Source: a bacterium (lineage in GTDB: Bacteria > Myxococcota_A > UBA9160 > SZUA-336). Taken from it: a stretch of 39,454 nucleotides of DNA. A program made the translations under genes and the position numbers. This document shows positions 16,342 to 23,424 of the stretch, piece by piece. The DNA is taken from positions 1 to 39,454 of the forward strand of contig JAAELY010000295.1 in NCBI GenBank assembly GCA_024226335.1, given 5' to 3'. How positions within the stretch are numbered: position 1 is the first letter of the stretch; the number at the start of each line of letters is the position of its first letter. The notes beneath the pieces are model-generated. The model was not told the DNA's origin. It did not search any database and saw only the letters and a program-made list of their open reading frames with translations.

Positions 16342-16503
16342 GCCCGGGTCGGCGAAGCTCAGGGCACCACCACTCAGTTCCACGCGAATTCTCGGATCAC
16401 CTGGTCGGGTCGGTTGCCCGTGTGCTTTCCGATTTCGACGCTGACCCGCGTAGGGGTACAGGCGTTCTGTCTATCCCCAACGGAGACCCGCGGCGGGGCC
16501 GCC

Positions 16504-16622
16504 GCCCAACACGAGCTTGCAGTCGGACTCGGCAACAGTCAGGCATTTCGACCTTTGGTAGAATCTGGCATCAATCTTCGGAGCCTCGGCGAGCCGGTCA
16601 GCGCTGTTACCAGCCGGTAGAC
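16504..16622 (+). repeat. attC-like recombination site C (degenerate)
   Basis: A 119-bp site with R'' GCCCAAC at 16504-16510, identical to that of site A, followed by TTGCAGTCGGACTCGGC, close to the left arm of A. The interior (TCTGGCATCAATCTTCGG, then GCCTCGGCGAGC) aligns with site B. The right end reads GGTAGAC at 16616-16622, one change from GTTAGAC, and the arms pair poorly. It is likely a decayed attC. The phosphotransferase gene starts 26 bp after it. The 162 bp between the preceding stop and this site hold nothing recognisable. Confidence 0.6.
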
Positions 16623-16648
16623 GCCGATCGGTTGGACGGCTTCAGGAC

Positions 16649-17587
16649 ATGGTCAGCGCCCAAGAGCAGCATCCAGCAGATTCGACCACAAAGACGACGC
16701 CCAGTCCGGTCATCCACTCGGTGGTGCGGTCCGTCTGCGGCAGCGAGGTCGAGCGGCTCGTTCGCCTCACCGGTGGCGGCATGAACGAGGCGTACCGCGT
16801 CGAGGTTCCCAAAGACATGCCGGTCGTCGTCCGGATCGCGCGTCAGCCAGTGGCGTGGTTCACCGACGAGGAGCACGTCATGGCGCAGGCGCGTGGTGTC
16901 GGCGTGCCCACGCCGGAGGTGCTCGGCGTCGAGCAGGTGGATCACGACGGGGAGCTACTGTCGTTCTCGATCCTGCGATTCGTGCCGGGCCGCTCGCTCG
17001 ACCAGCTCGCTGGTGAGCTGTCGGCGTCGGATCTCGAGCGGTTGGTCATGGACAGCGGCGAGCTCCTGGCACGGTTGCATAGCGTCGTCCCCGACCGGGG
17101 CATTCGGCACGAGCTCGAGCCGCCCGGGGAGCGCTTCGTCGCCCGCGTGGTGGGTGTCGCCGAACAGGCGCTTGGTCCGGCGGCGGCCGCGGTCGTCGAG
17201 CGCGGTGCTGAGCTCCTCCGTGACGAGGTGATGACCCGTCCAGCGCCCAGACTCTCGCTCGCTCACGGCGACTGGTTGCCCAAGCACTTTCTGATCGACG
17301 ACGGGGCGCCGATCGTTGGCGTTATCGACTGGGAATTCGCCGGCCCAGCGTCGCCGGCGTTCGACCTCGCCCATTGGGAGGTGGCCGCTGGCGATGCCCT
17401 GCGCGACCGCTCGGACCTGCTGCGCCGCGGGTATACGCGGGTCGCCGATCCCGACGCAGCCGACGCCGGCTGGGTGCCAGCGTTTGCCATCGACTTCGCC
17501 CTCGAAGTGCTCGGTTGGAGGAACCCTGCTCCACCAGCGAGGCTCCGGCGCTGCGTGGACGTGATCGCCCGCTATGTCGGCGCTTGA
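16649..17587 (+). CDS. Aminoglycoside phosphotransferase-fold kinase (possible cassette gene)
   Basis: A 312-residue APH/choline kinase-fold protein. The N-lobe has the nucleotide loop LTGGGMNEAYRVEV and the hinge SILRFVPGRSLD. The catalytic loop is LAHGDWLPKHFLIDD with His206 and Asp208, and the metal Asp lies in GVIDWEFAG near 227. The usual Asn of HxDxxxxN is His213, a variant seen in some APH relatives. It could phosphorylate an antibiotic (aminoglycoside, macrolide) or a metabolite; sequence alone does not decide. It follows attC-like site C, but no attC follows it: its stop is directly adjacent to a redoxin-gene remnant, so either its attC was deleted or it is not a true cassette. Confidence 0.85.
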   Translation: MVSAQEQHPADSTTKTTPSPVIHSVVRSVCGSEVERLVRLTGGGMNEAYRVEVPKDMPVVVRIARQPVAWFTDEEHVMAQARGVGVPTPEVLGVEQVDHDGELLSFSILRFVPGRSLDQLAGELSASDLERLVMDSGELLARLHSVVPDRGIRHELEPPGERFVARVVGVAEQALGPAAAAVVERGAELLRDEVMTRPAPRLSLAHGDWLPKHFLIDDGAPIVGVIDWEFAGPASPAFDLAHWEVAAGDALRDRSDLLRRGYTRVADPDAADAGWVPAFAIDFALEVLGWRNPAPPARLRRCVDVIARYVGA

Positions 17588-17812
17588 CCGAATCACGGTC
17601 TGGTCGGAAGCTATCTCGTTTCCGGCGAGGTCCGTTGGCAGGCCTGCGACGACGATGTCTGCGATATCCCGGCAAGCCAGCGTTTCGAACTCGAACTGCC
17701 CGTGGCGGAATCGCCCGCGGTCGCCCTCGGGAGGAAGAAAGGCGCGGCCCTAGAGCCCAACGCGATGCTGCATTTTCAGCGAATGTCTGAGCGGCGGGGC
17801 GGTACCGCCTGA
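17588..17812 (+). pseudogene. 3' remnant of a redoxin/DsbD-like gene
   Basis: Directly after the phosphotransferase stop, the same frame stays open for 74 codons to TGA 17810-17812. It encodes a recognisable C-terminal segment of DsbD-alpha/redoxin-type proteins: GEVRWQACDDDVCDIP followed by FELELPV, where the CX4-5C pair matches the thiol-carrier cysteines of such domains. There is no start codon with a ribosome binding site, and the N-terminal part is absent. The gene was most likely truncated when the accessory segment arrived or was partly deleted. This gives the right-hand junction of the accessory region. The next 199 bp up to 18011 hold no gene I can support. Confidence 0.6.
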
Positions 17813-18011
17813 GCTCCGCTCAGTCCCGCCGGGTTATCAACTCCCGAATGCCGTTGGGCGCGATATCCAAGACGGCTGCGCGGGAGGCTGTCCGGGCTGC
17901 AACGGGTCTACTGCACCTGAAGGGGCGGGGCTTCACAGCCAGGCGAATGGAGCCACCTGGATCGGGTACCGGGGACTCTCGATCGGCACGTTCCTTGCGA
18001 GGTCCCCGCGC

Positions 18012-18647
18012 ATGAAAAGCTCAACTCCCACGCTCGGCGAAGAGATCGCAAACAGCATCAGTCACGGCGTCGGACTCGTTGCGTCCATCCTGGCTCTTCC
18101 GATTCTGATCGCGCCCGCACTCGCGCGGGGTGAGACGGCAGAAGTGATCGGCTCGGTCGTGTTTGCGAGCACGATGATTCTGCTCTACCTGGCGTCGACT
18201 CTCTATCACGCCATGCCCGCCGGGCGCGCAAAGCGGATTCTTCGCGTCGCCGACCATTCCGCGATCTATGTGTTCATCGCCGGTAGCTACACTCCCTTCA
18301 CTCTTGGAGCGCTCCGGGGGGATGTGGGCTGGATGCTCCTGGGGGCTGTCTGGACCCTGGCAATCGTGGGGGTGGCCTGGAAGGCGAGCGGCATTCGCGC
18401 CCACCCGGTGCTTTCCGCCGGTCTCTATCTGGCGATGGGTTGGTTGGTACTTCTTGCGGCGGGGCCGCTCGTCGAGGCGATGCCGCGCAGTGCGCTCTTC
18501 TGGCTCGTTGCCGGTGGACTCGCATACACCAGTGGTGTGGGATTTTACGCCGCGACCCGTCTGCGTTACGGGCACTTCATCTGGCACCTCTTCGTGCTGG
18601 CCGGGAGCGCCTGCCACTCCGTCGCCGTCCTCCAGTACGCCGTGTAG
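18012..18647 (+). CDS. Hemolysin III / PAQR family membrane protein (YqfA-like)
   Basis: A 211-residue inner-membrane protein with about seven TM helices. Family signatures are the N-terminal EEIANSISHGVG, the second-helix STLYHAMP, the central RVADHSAIYVFIAGSYTPFT and the C-terminal GHFIWHLFVLAGSACHSVAV. The conserved Ser, His, Asp and His residues match the zinc-hydrolase-like core of the PAQR/CREST superfamily (Ser-His in STLYH, Asp in RVADHS, HxxxH in HFIWH and CH). Bacterial members are annotated hemolysin III; their physiological role is unsettled (membrane lipid homeostasis, possible ceramidase-like activity). The start is ATG 18012. An SDR follows 37 bp downstream. Confidence 0.92.
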   Translation: MKSSTPTLGEEIANSISHGVGLVASILALPILIAPALARGETAEVIGSVVFASTMILLYLASTLYHAMPAGRAKRILRVADHSAIYVFIAGSYTPFTLGALRGDVGWMLLGAVWTLAIVGVAWKASGIRAHPVLSAGLYLAMGWLVLLAAGPLVEAMPRSALFWLVAGGLAYTSGVGFYAATRLRYGHFIWHLFVLAGSACHSVAVLQYAV

Positions 18648-18684
18648 GTGGCGGTCGTTCCGTCCGAACGCGATCGTCATCGAC

Positions 18685-19503
18685 ATGAGTACGGATGCAC
18701 CGAGAGTCGCCATCCTTACGGGTGCCGCGTCCGGTATCGGTCGCGCGTTGGCACAGGTACTGGCGACCCACGGATATCACCTGGAATTGCTGGATATCAA
18801 CGCTGCCGAAGTCGAGCGTCTTGCAGTCTCGTTGTGTCAGCAGGGTTTCGCGGCGCAAGCGAGTGCCTGTGACGTCGGTGATCCGCAAGAGGTGCAGAGT
18901 GTTTTCGATCAGGCGATCGCCCGCCACCCTGGAATCGATCTGCTGATCAACAGTGCGGGCATCACCGTCTACGACACCGTCGCGTCGACCTCGCTAGACG
19001 ATTACGACCGCATCATGCGCGTCAACTTCGGCGGGACTCTGCACTGCACCAAGGCACTGTTGCCGAGCCGCCTGCGCCAGGGCCGTGGCCATATCGTCAA
19101 TATGTCCAGCGTTTTCGGATTGATCGGCGCCCCGCTTCAGAGTGCATACAGTGCTTCGAAGTTCGCGATTCGCGGCTTCAGTGAGAGCTTGCGTCAGGAA
19201 CTGCTCGGCAGCGGAATCGCCGTCAGTTGCGTGCACCCAGGGGGCGTTCGCACCGGCATCGTGGCGGCCGGACGCGTCGGCCAGACCCGTCTGGATACGA
19301 CGGGAGCGGCGGAATTCAACAGCGACTTCGAACGCTTCAGCCGATTGAGTCCAGATCGGGCGGCGCGGGAGATCGTGGCCGGAATCCACAAGCGCAAGGC
19401 GCGAATCCTGGTCGGCCTCGATGCAAACGCGGTCAGCGCCGTGAGTCGACTCTGGCCGGTTGCCTATCAATGGATCAATCACTGGCTGGGTCGCCAACGC
19501 TGA
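18685..19503 (+). CDS. Short-chain dehydrogenase/reductase
   Basis: A 272-residue classical SDR: cofactor motif LTGAASGIGRALAQVL at residues 10-25, Asp in ELLDIN after beta-2 suggesting NAD preference, NSAG in place of NNAG, catalytic Ser in NMSSVFG and the YSASKFAIRGFSE Tyr/Lys pair. The C-terminal PGGVRTGIV loop is typical. ATG 18685 is chosen because the homologous N-terminus starts there; the frame is open much further upstream but overlaps the PAQR gene. It is probably co-transcribed with the PAQR gene and the MAPEG gene. The substrate is unknown; its pattern resembles SDRs acting on acyl or steroid alcohols. Confidence 0.9.
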   Translation: MSTDAPRVAILTGAASGIGRALAQVLATHGYHLELLDINAAEVERLAVSLCQQGFAAQASACDVGDPQEVQSVFDQAIARHPGIDLLINSAGITVYDTVASTSLDDYDRIMRVNFGGTLHCTKALLPSRLRQGRGHIVNMSSVFGLIGAPLQSAYSASKFAIRGFSESLRQELLGSGIAVSCVHPGGVRTGIVAAGRVGQTRLDTTGAAEFNSDFERFSRLSPDRAAREIVAGIHKRKARILVGLDANAVSAVSRLWPVAYQWINHWLGRQR

Positions 19504-19587
19504 TCTGGCGAAGACTCTTCCGTGCCCGCGCTGTGCGACACTCGAGCCACGCGATGGTCGTGCGAAACGGATGAGGAGTACGGATCG

Positions 19588-19995
19588 ATGAGTGCTTCAA
19601 GTGTCGCCTTGCTCGGATACGCAGCCTGGACGCTGATCCTGGTCGGAGGGATCGCGGCCATTCGCAGCGCCCTGACTCTCGGTGGAAACCGTCTGGCCAA
19701 TAGTTTTCAGCCCGATGGATCGGACGTATCAGAGTTTTCTCAACGTCTGTGCAGGGCGCATGCGAATTGTTACGAGAACCTTCCCGCCTTTGCGGCGATC
19801 ATTCTCGTCGCGCTGGTGGCCGGGCGCAGCGAGATCACCGACGGACTGGCGCTCTGGGTGCTTGCGGCTCGGGTCGCTCAGTCGATGGTTCATCTGGCGT
19901 CCACGAGTCCTCCTGCGGTGACCGTGCGCTTTGGTCTGTTCTTCGCGCAGTGGGCCGTCCAGTTGTTGTGGGCCGTCCGCCTTCTCGGTTCGTAA
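19588..19995 (+). CDS. MAPEG family membrane protein
   Basis: A 135-residue integral membrane protein with four hydrophobic helices, the length and layout of MAPEG proteins (microsomal glutathione transferase and leukotriene C4 synthase relatives). The signature RAHANCYENLPAFAAIILVA, with the conserved Arg/His and E-N-x-P, lies in and before helix 2. Bacterial members may conjugate glutathione or have unknown roles. ATG 19588 follows GAGGAG; an upstream start at 19522 would add a non-conserved polar leader. A terminator-like hairpin follows immediately, closing the plus-strand transcription unit before the convergent flavoprotein gene. Confidence 0.88.
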   Translation: MSASSVALLGYAAWTLILVGGIAAIRSALTLGGNRLANSFQPDGSDVSEFSQRLCRAHANCYENLPAFAAIILVALVAGRSEITDGLALWVLAARVAQSMVHLASTSPPAVTVRFGLFFAQWAVQLLWAVRLLGS

Positions 19996-19999
19996 AGGG

Positions 20000-20033
20000 G
20001 GGCGGCGGGCTCGTTCCCCGTTCGCCCGTTTTT
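20000..20033 (+). terminator. Rho-independent terminator after the MAPEG gene
   Basis: GGGCG (20000-20004) pairs with CGCCC (20023-20027), with a further inner GC-rich pairing CGGG/CCCG, and is followed by TTTTT at 20029-20033. It lies between convergent genes, just after the MAPEG stop at 19995 and touching the stop codon of the flavoprotein gene. Confidence 0.65.
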
Positions 20034-22477
20034 CAGCTGCGAATTCGTTTCATGCCCGGATCGTATAGAGGGCGTAGATGCAGCTGTGCGGGAACGCGCT
20101 TCGAGGCGACTTCCAGTTCGTAAAGGTCCGATCGCAATGCGCGCGTATCGATGCCGTTCGGATCGCCGAGGTATCCGTAGCCGATTCCTTTCCCGACGGT
20201 GTATCCCCAGCCGCCGCTGGTGAGCCATCCGACACGCTCGCCATCGCGGAAGATCGTTTCGCGTCCGAGCAGCACCACATCTGGATCGTCGATACTGAAT
20301 CCGACGAGCCGGCGCTTCAAGCCTTCTTGCTTCTGCTGCTCCAAGGCCTTGCGTCCGAGAAAATCGATCCCGGTGTCCAGCTTGACCGCCCAGGCGAGGC
20401 CCGCCTCCAGAGGCGTGTTGTTAGGCGTGATGTCTGCCGCCCAGGCTCGGTAGCCCTTTTCGAGTCTGAGGCTCTCGATGGCCCGATATCCCGCGTTGGC
20501 AATGCCGTGAGCTTTTCCGGATCCCATCAAAGCATCGTAGACGGCGCCCGCGTGTTGTCTGGGAAGATGGAGTTCAACGCCCAGTTCGCCCACATAGGTG
20601 ATGCGCAGCGCGCGCACGGGTGCACCGGCGATAGAAAGCTCGCAGTGTGTGGCGAAGGGCAGGGCAGCGTCGGAGACCGATTCAGTGCAGACTGCAGCCA
20701 GCACGTCCCGAGACCGGGGACCCATCAGGGCCAGCACGGCCAGTTCGTCGGTCACTTCTCGGAGACGCACATCGAAGCTCGGTGGCAGGTTTCGCTCGAT
20801 CCAGCAACGGTCGTGTGTGGCAAAGCCGGTGCCCGTGACCAGGTAGAAACGGTCCTGTTCCAGGCGGGCCACGGTCAGATCGCACTCGATTCCTCCGCGC
20901 TGGTTGAGCATCTGTGTGTACGTGAGGCTTCCGGGTGGTTTCGCGATGTCATTGGCGCATAGCCAATGAAGTGCCTTCTCCGCGTCGCTCCCTTCGAGTT
21001 CGTACTTCGCAAACGACGTCTGATCGAACAGACCGACGCGCTCGCGTACGGCGCGGTGTTCCTCGCCGACGTGTGCGAACCAGTTGGGTCGTTCAAAGGA
21101 GTACTCATCCTGGGCAGCGACGCCTTGCGGGGCGAACCAGTTCGGACGTTCCCAGCCGAGTTTCTCTCCGAAGCAGGCGCCCGCCGTCTGGAGTCGCTCG
21201 TAGAGCGGTGAACGGCGATAGGGGCGGCCGCTCTGGTGTTCCTCTCCGGGCCAGGAGATCGTGTAGTGCTTGCCGTAGAGTTCGAGCGTTCGTTCGCGGA
21301 CCCAGTCCCGGTCGCGATGCGGGGGGCCGAAGCGGCGGATATCGACTGGCCAGAGATCGTACGGCGGTTCGCCGTTCGCGATCCATTCGGCGAGTGCCCA
21401 GCCCGCTCCGCCGGCCGCGGCGATACCGAAGGCGTTGAATCCCGCACCTACGAAATACCCGGGCCGCTCCGGCGCTTCGCCCAGAATGAAATTGCCGTCG
21501 GGCGTGAAGCTCTCCGGGCCGTTGAGCATCTGGCGAATCTCTGCGTTCTCGAGCGCGGGGACCCGGGGAAAGGAGAGTTCCGCGAGTTGCTGGAAGTGGT
21601 CGAAGTCCGGCTCGAGAAGCGTGAAGTGAAAGCCCTCGGGAATGCCGTCTTGCGCCCAGGGGATGGGGTTCGGTTCATACCCACCCATGACCAGTCCGCC
21701 CACTTCTTCTTTGTAGTAGGTGAGCCGATCCGGATCGCGAAGCGTGGGGAGTGCGGAGTGAACGCCGTCGATGGGGCCGCTGATCATGAACTGGTGCTGG
21801 ACCGAAACCAGCGGAACATGGACGCCCGCGAGCTGTCCGAATTCGTGCGCCCACTGTCCGCAGCAGTTCACCACGATTTCGCAGGCGATGCGCCCACGCG
21901 GCGTCGACACGGCGCTGACGCGCTCGTTTTCGATTTCGAGCCCCGTCACAGGGCAATCCTCGATCAAGGTTGCGCCTCGCATGCGGGCACCGCGGGCGAG
22001 AGCCTGGGTCAGGTCCACCGGGCTGGCGGATCCGTCCGTCGGCAGAAAAGCAGCGCCCACCACGTCGTCGATCTCCATCAACGGCCAGAGATCGCGGGCC
22101 TCTTTCGGGCTGAGGAGTTGCATCTCCATGCCGAAGCTGTGGGCGGTGGTCGCCTGGCGTTCGTACTCGGACATGCGCGCGCGACTACAGGCCAGGCGGA
22201 GTCCGCCGTTGCACTTCCAACCGGTCGCCTGACCGGTTTCTCGTTCGAGTCGCTGATAAAGGGCGACCGACTCACCCAGCAATCGGGTGATGCTGGCCGA
22301 ACTGCGCAACTGACCGACCAGTCCGGCCGCGTGGAATGTGCTTCCGCTGGTGAGACGGGCGCGCTCCAGGAGGACCACGTCCGTCCAGCCGAGCTTCGCA
22401 AGGTGATAAGCCGTCGAGCAGCCCATGATGCCGCCGCCGACGACGACGGCCCGGGCCTGGGTGGGAAACTCGGACAT
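20033..22477 (-). CDS. Dimethylglycine/sarcosine dehydrogenase-like flavoprotein with GcvT domain
   Basis: An 814-residue two-part enzyme. The N-terminal DAO-type FAD domain (about 1-380) has VVVGGGIMGCSTAYHLAKLG and the SGSTFHAAGLVG motif, whose His is the covalent FAD attachment site in DMGDH and SARDH. A linker and the aminomethyltransferase (GcvT) folate-binding domain follow (about 440-814: RVGLFDQTSFAKYELEG, GVELHLPRQHAGAVYDALMG, LEKGYRAWAADITP). Family members oxidatively demethylate N-methyl amines such as dimethylglycine or sarcosine, passing the one-carbon unit to tetrahydrofolate. ATG 22477 has AGGAG upstream and lies 4 bp after the stop of the choline-kinase-like gene. The exact substrate is unproven. 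Confidence 0.92.
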   Translation of the reverse strand: MSEFPTQARAVVVGGGIMGCSTAYHLAKLGWTDVVLLERARLTSGSTFHAAGLVGQLRSSASITRLLGESVALYQRLERETGQATGWKCNGGLRLACSRARMSEYERQATTAHSFGMEMQLLSPKEARDLWPLMEIDDVVGAAFLPTDGSASPVDLTQALARGARMRGATLIEDCPVTGLEIENERVSAVSTPRGRIACEIVVNCCGQWAHEFGQLAGVHVPLVSVQHQFMISGPIDGVHSALPTLRDPDRLTYYKEEVGGLVMGGYEPNPIPWAQDGIPEGFHFTLLEPDFDHFQQLAELSFPRVPALENAEIRQMLNGPESFTPDGNFILGEAPERPGYFVGAGFNAFGIAAAGGAGWALAEWIANGEPPYDLWPVDIRRFGPPHRDRDWVRERTLELYGKHYTISWPGEEHQSGRPYRRSPLYERLQTAGACFGEKLGWERPNWFAPQGVAAQDEYSFERPNWFAHVGEEHRAVRERVGLFDQTSFAKYELEGSDAEKALHWLCANDIAKPPGSLTYTQMLNQRGGIECDLTVARLEQDRFYLVTGTGFATHDRCWIERNLPPSFDVRLREVTDELAVLALMGPRSRDVLAAVCTESVSDAALPFATHCELSIAGAPVRALRITYVGELGVELHLPRQHAGAVYDALMGSGKAHGIANAGYRAIESLRLEKGYRAWAADITPNNTPLEAGLAWAVKLDTGIDFLGRKALEQQKQEGLKRRLVGFSIDDPDVVLLGRETIFRDGERVGWLTSGGWGYTVGKGIGYGYLGDPNGIDTRALRSDLYELEVASKRVPAQLHLRPLYDPGMKRIRS

Positions 22478-22481
22478 GGCT

Positions 22482-23360
22482 TCACATCTCCTGGAATCCG
22501 CTCCAGGCCTTTTCGAAGCGCTGGAGGTTCATGTCCGTGTAGGCGACGAAATCGAAATCGACGTCCGAATAGTGTTCGGAGACCATACTCCACATCGTTT
22601 CGCGGAGGAGTGAGGCGGTCTTCATCGCCGCGTAGCGGTGGCGTAGCGCGTCGTCGGGTGCATTTCCGAAATAGTGCTGCAGTAAGGCTTCTTCACTCGC
22701 CGCCGAGAATTCGTTGTTGGAGGCGAGCCCGCCTAGATCGAACAGCGGACTGTTGAACCCGGCGTAGTCCCAGTCGATCAGCCACAGCCTTTCCCCGTCA
22801 TCGATTAGGTTGGCTGCGAGCAGATCGTTGTGACCGAAAACCAGGGAGATCTGGCCCACGGCTCGCTCCAGTTCCGTCGCGATTTTGAGAAAACGCGGCA
22901 GCGCGGCAAGATTTCGACTTCCGGCCTCGCGCAGGGTGTGGGCGTAGTCGCGAAGCACGTGAAATACCCAGAAGACCATGGCGGGACCGCGCAGGTGCGT
23001 GGGGATCTCGCTGTGGCAGCACTTGAGCAGTGAAACGATTCGCTCCAGCGTCTCCGGTTCGCGGACGTCTTCCGCCTGTAGTGCGCGGCCTTCGATGAAC
23101 TGCAATACCATCGCGCCGTCTTCGCAGTGCAGGACTTCCGGTGAGATTCCCGCCGCGTGGGCTGCGCGACTGGCCGCCCGTTCGTGGAAGCGCATGACTC
23201 CGTGCCGGGGAATATCGGTTCCGATTCGCACGAAGTGACGCCGTCCTCCGTCTTCGACCAGGAAGTTCGAGTTCGTAATGCCTCCGCCGACCGGTTGCGG
23301 GTCGACGCTTGCCGACCAGCAGGAGAGGTTGGCAGCTCGGATGCGGGGATCAATGTGCAT
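22482..23360 (-). CDS. Choline/ethanolamine kinase-like phosphotransferase
   Basis: A 292-residue kinase of the choline kinase/LicA branch of the APH fold. It has the N-lobe GGGITNSNFLVEDGG, the catalytic loop FGHNDLLAANLIDD with the H-N-D-x4-N residues, and the metal-binding LIDWDYAGFN. A C-terminal helical part (SLLRETMWSMVSEHY) is typical of choline kinases. ATG 23360 is chosen because homology starts there; the longer frame to 23570 would cross the divergent gene's start. It is coupled (4-bp gap) to the DMGDH-like gene, an unusual pairing that suggests the substrate is choline, ethanolamine or a methylated derivative. It is divergent from the membrane-protein gene. Confidence 0.85.
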   Translation of the reverse strand: MHIDPRIRAANLSCWSASVDPQPVGGGITNSNFLVEDGGRRHFVRIGTDIPRHGVMRFHERAASRAAHAAGISPEVLHCEDGAMVLQFIEGRALQAEDVREPETLERIVSLLKCCHSEIPTHLRGPAMVFWVFHVLRDYAHTLREAGSRNLAALPRFLKIATELERAVGQISLVFGHNDLLAANLIDDGERLWLIDWDYAGFNSPLFDLGGLASNNEFSAASEEALLQHYFGNAPDDALRHRYAAMKTASLLRETMWSMVSEHYSDVDFDFVAYTDMNLQRFEKAWSGFQEM

Positions 23361-23424
23361 GCCAGAGCAGAATACCCCGGAGGAGCGCGATGTGGTTCCC
23401 CCGGGATCGGGGTAAGCTATTCCC
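23361..23424. promoter_or_regulatory. Divergent promoter region
   Basis: A 64-bp gap between the kinase (minus) and membrane-protein (plus) genes. Read on the minus strand, TATTCT lies about 16 bp before ATG 23360 and may be a -10 box; on the plus strand TAAGCTATT lies about 10 bp before ATG 23425. No -35 element or operator palindrome is convincing. Confidence 0.3.

Noticed and set aside
17798-17809. Perfect palindrome GGCGGTACCGCC
   Set aside because: It lies inside the coding remnant of the redoxin-like gene, has no T-run after it and no regulator nearby; insufficient to call a site.
12129-17812. CRISPR array or phage island as explanation for the repeats
   Set aside because: The repeats are over 100 bp, three in number, about 1.0-1.5 kb apart with one gene between each, and no cas, capsid or phage integrase genes are present.
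17860-18005. Cys-rich reading CAGGCPGCNG in the gap before the PAQR gene
   Set aside because: Too short, no start or conserved context; could be a further fragment of a lost gene but cannot be supported.
21236-22756. 506-codon plus-strand open frame
   Set aside because: Antisense to the DMGDH-like and kinase genes, low-complexity Arg/Gly-rich ending, and no ribosome binding site.
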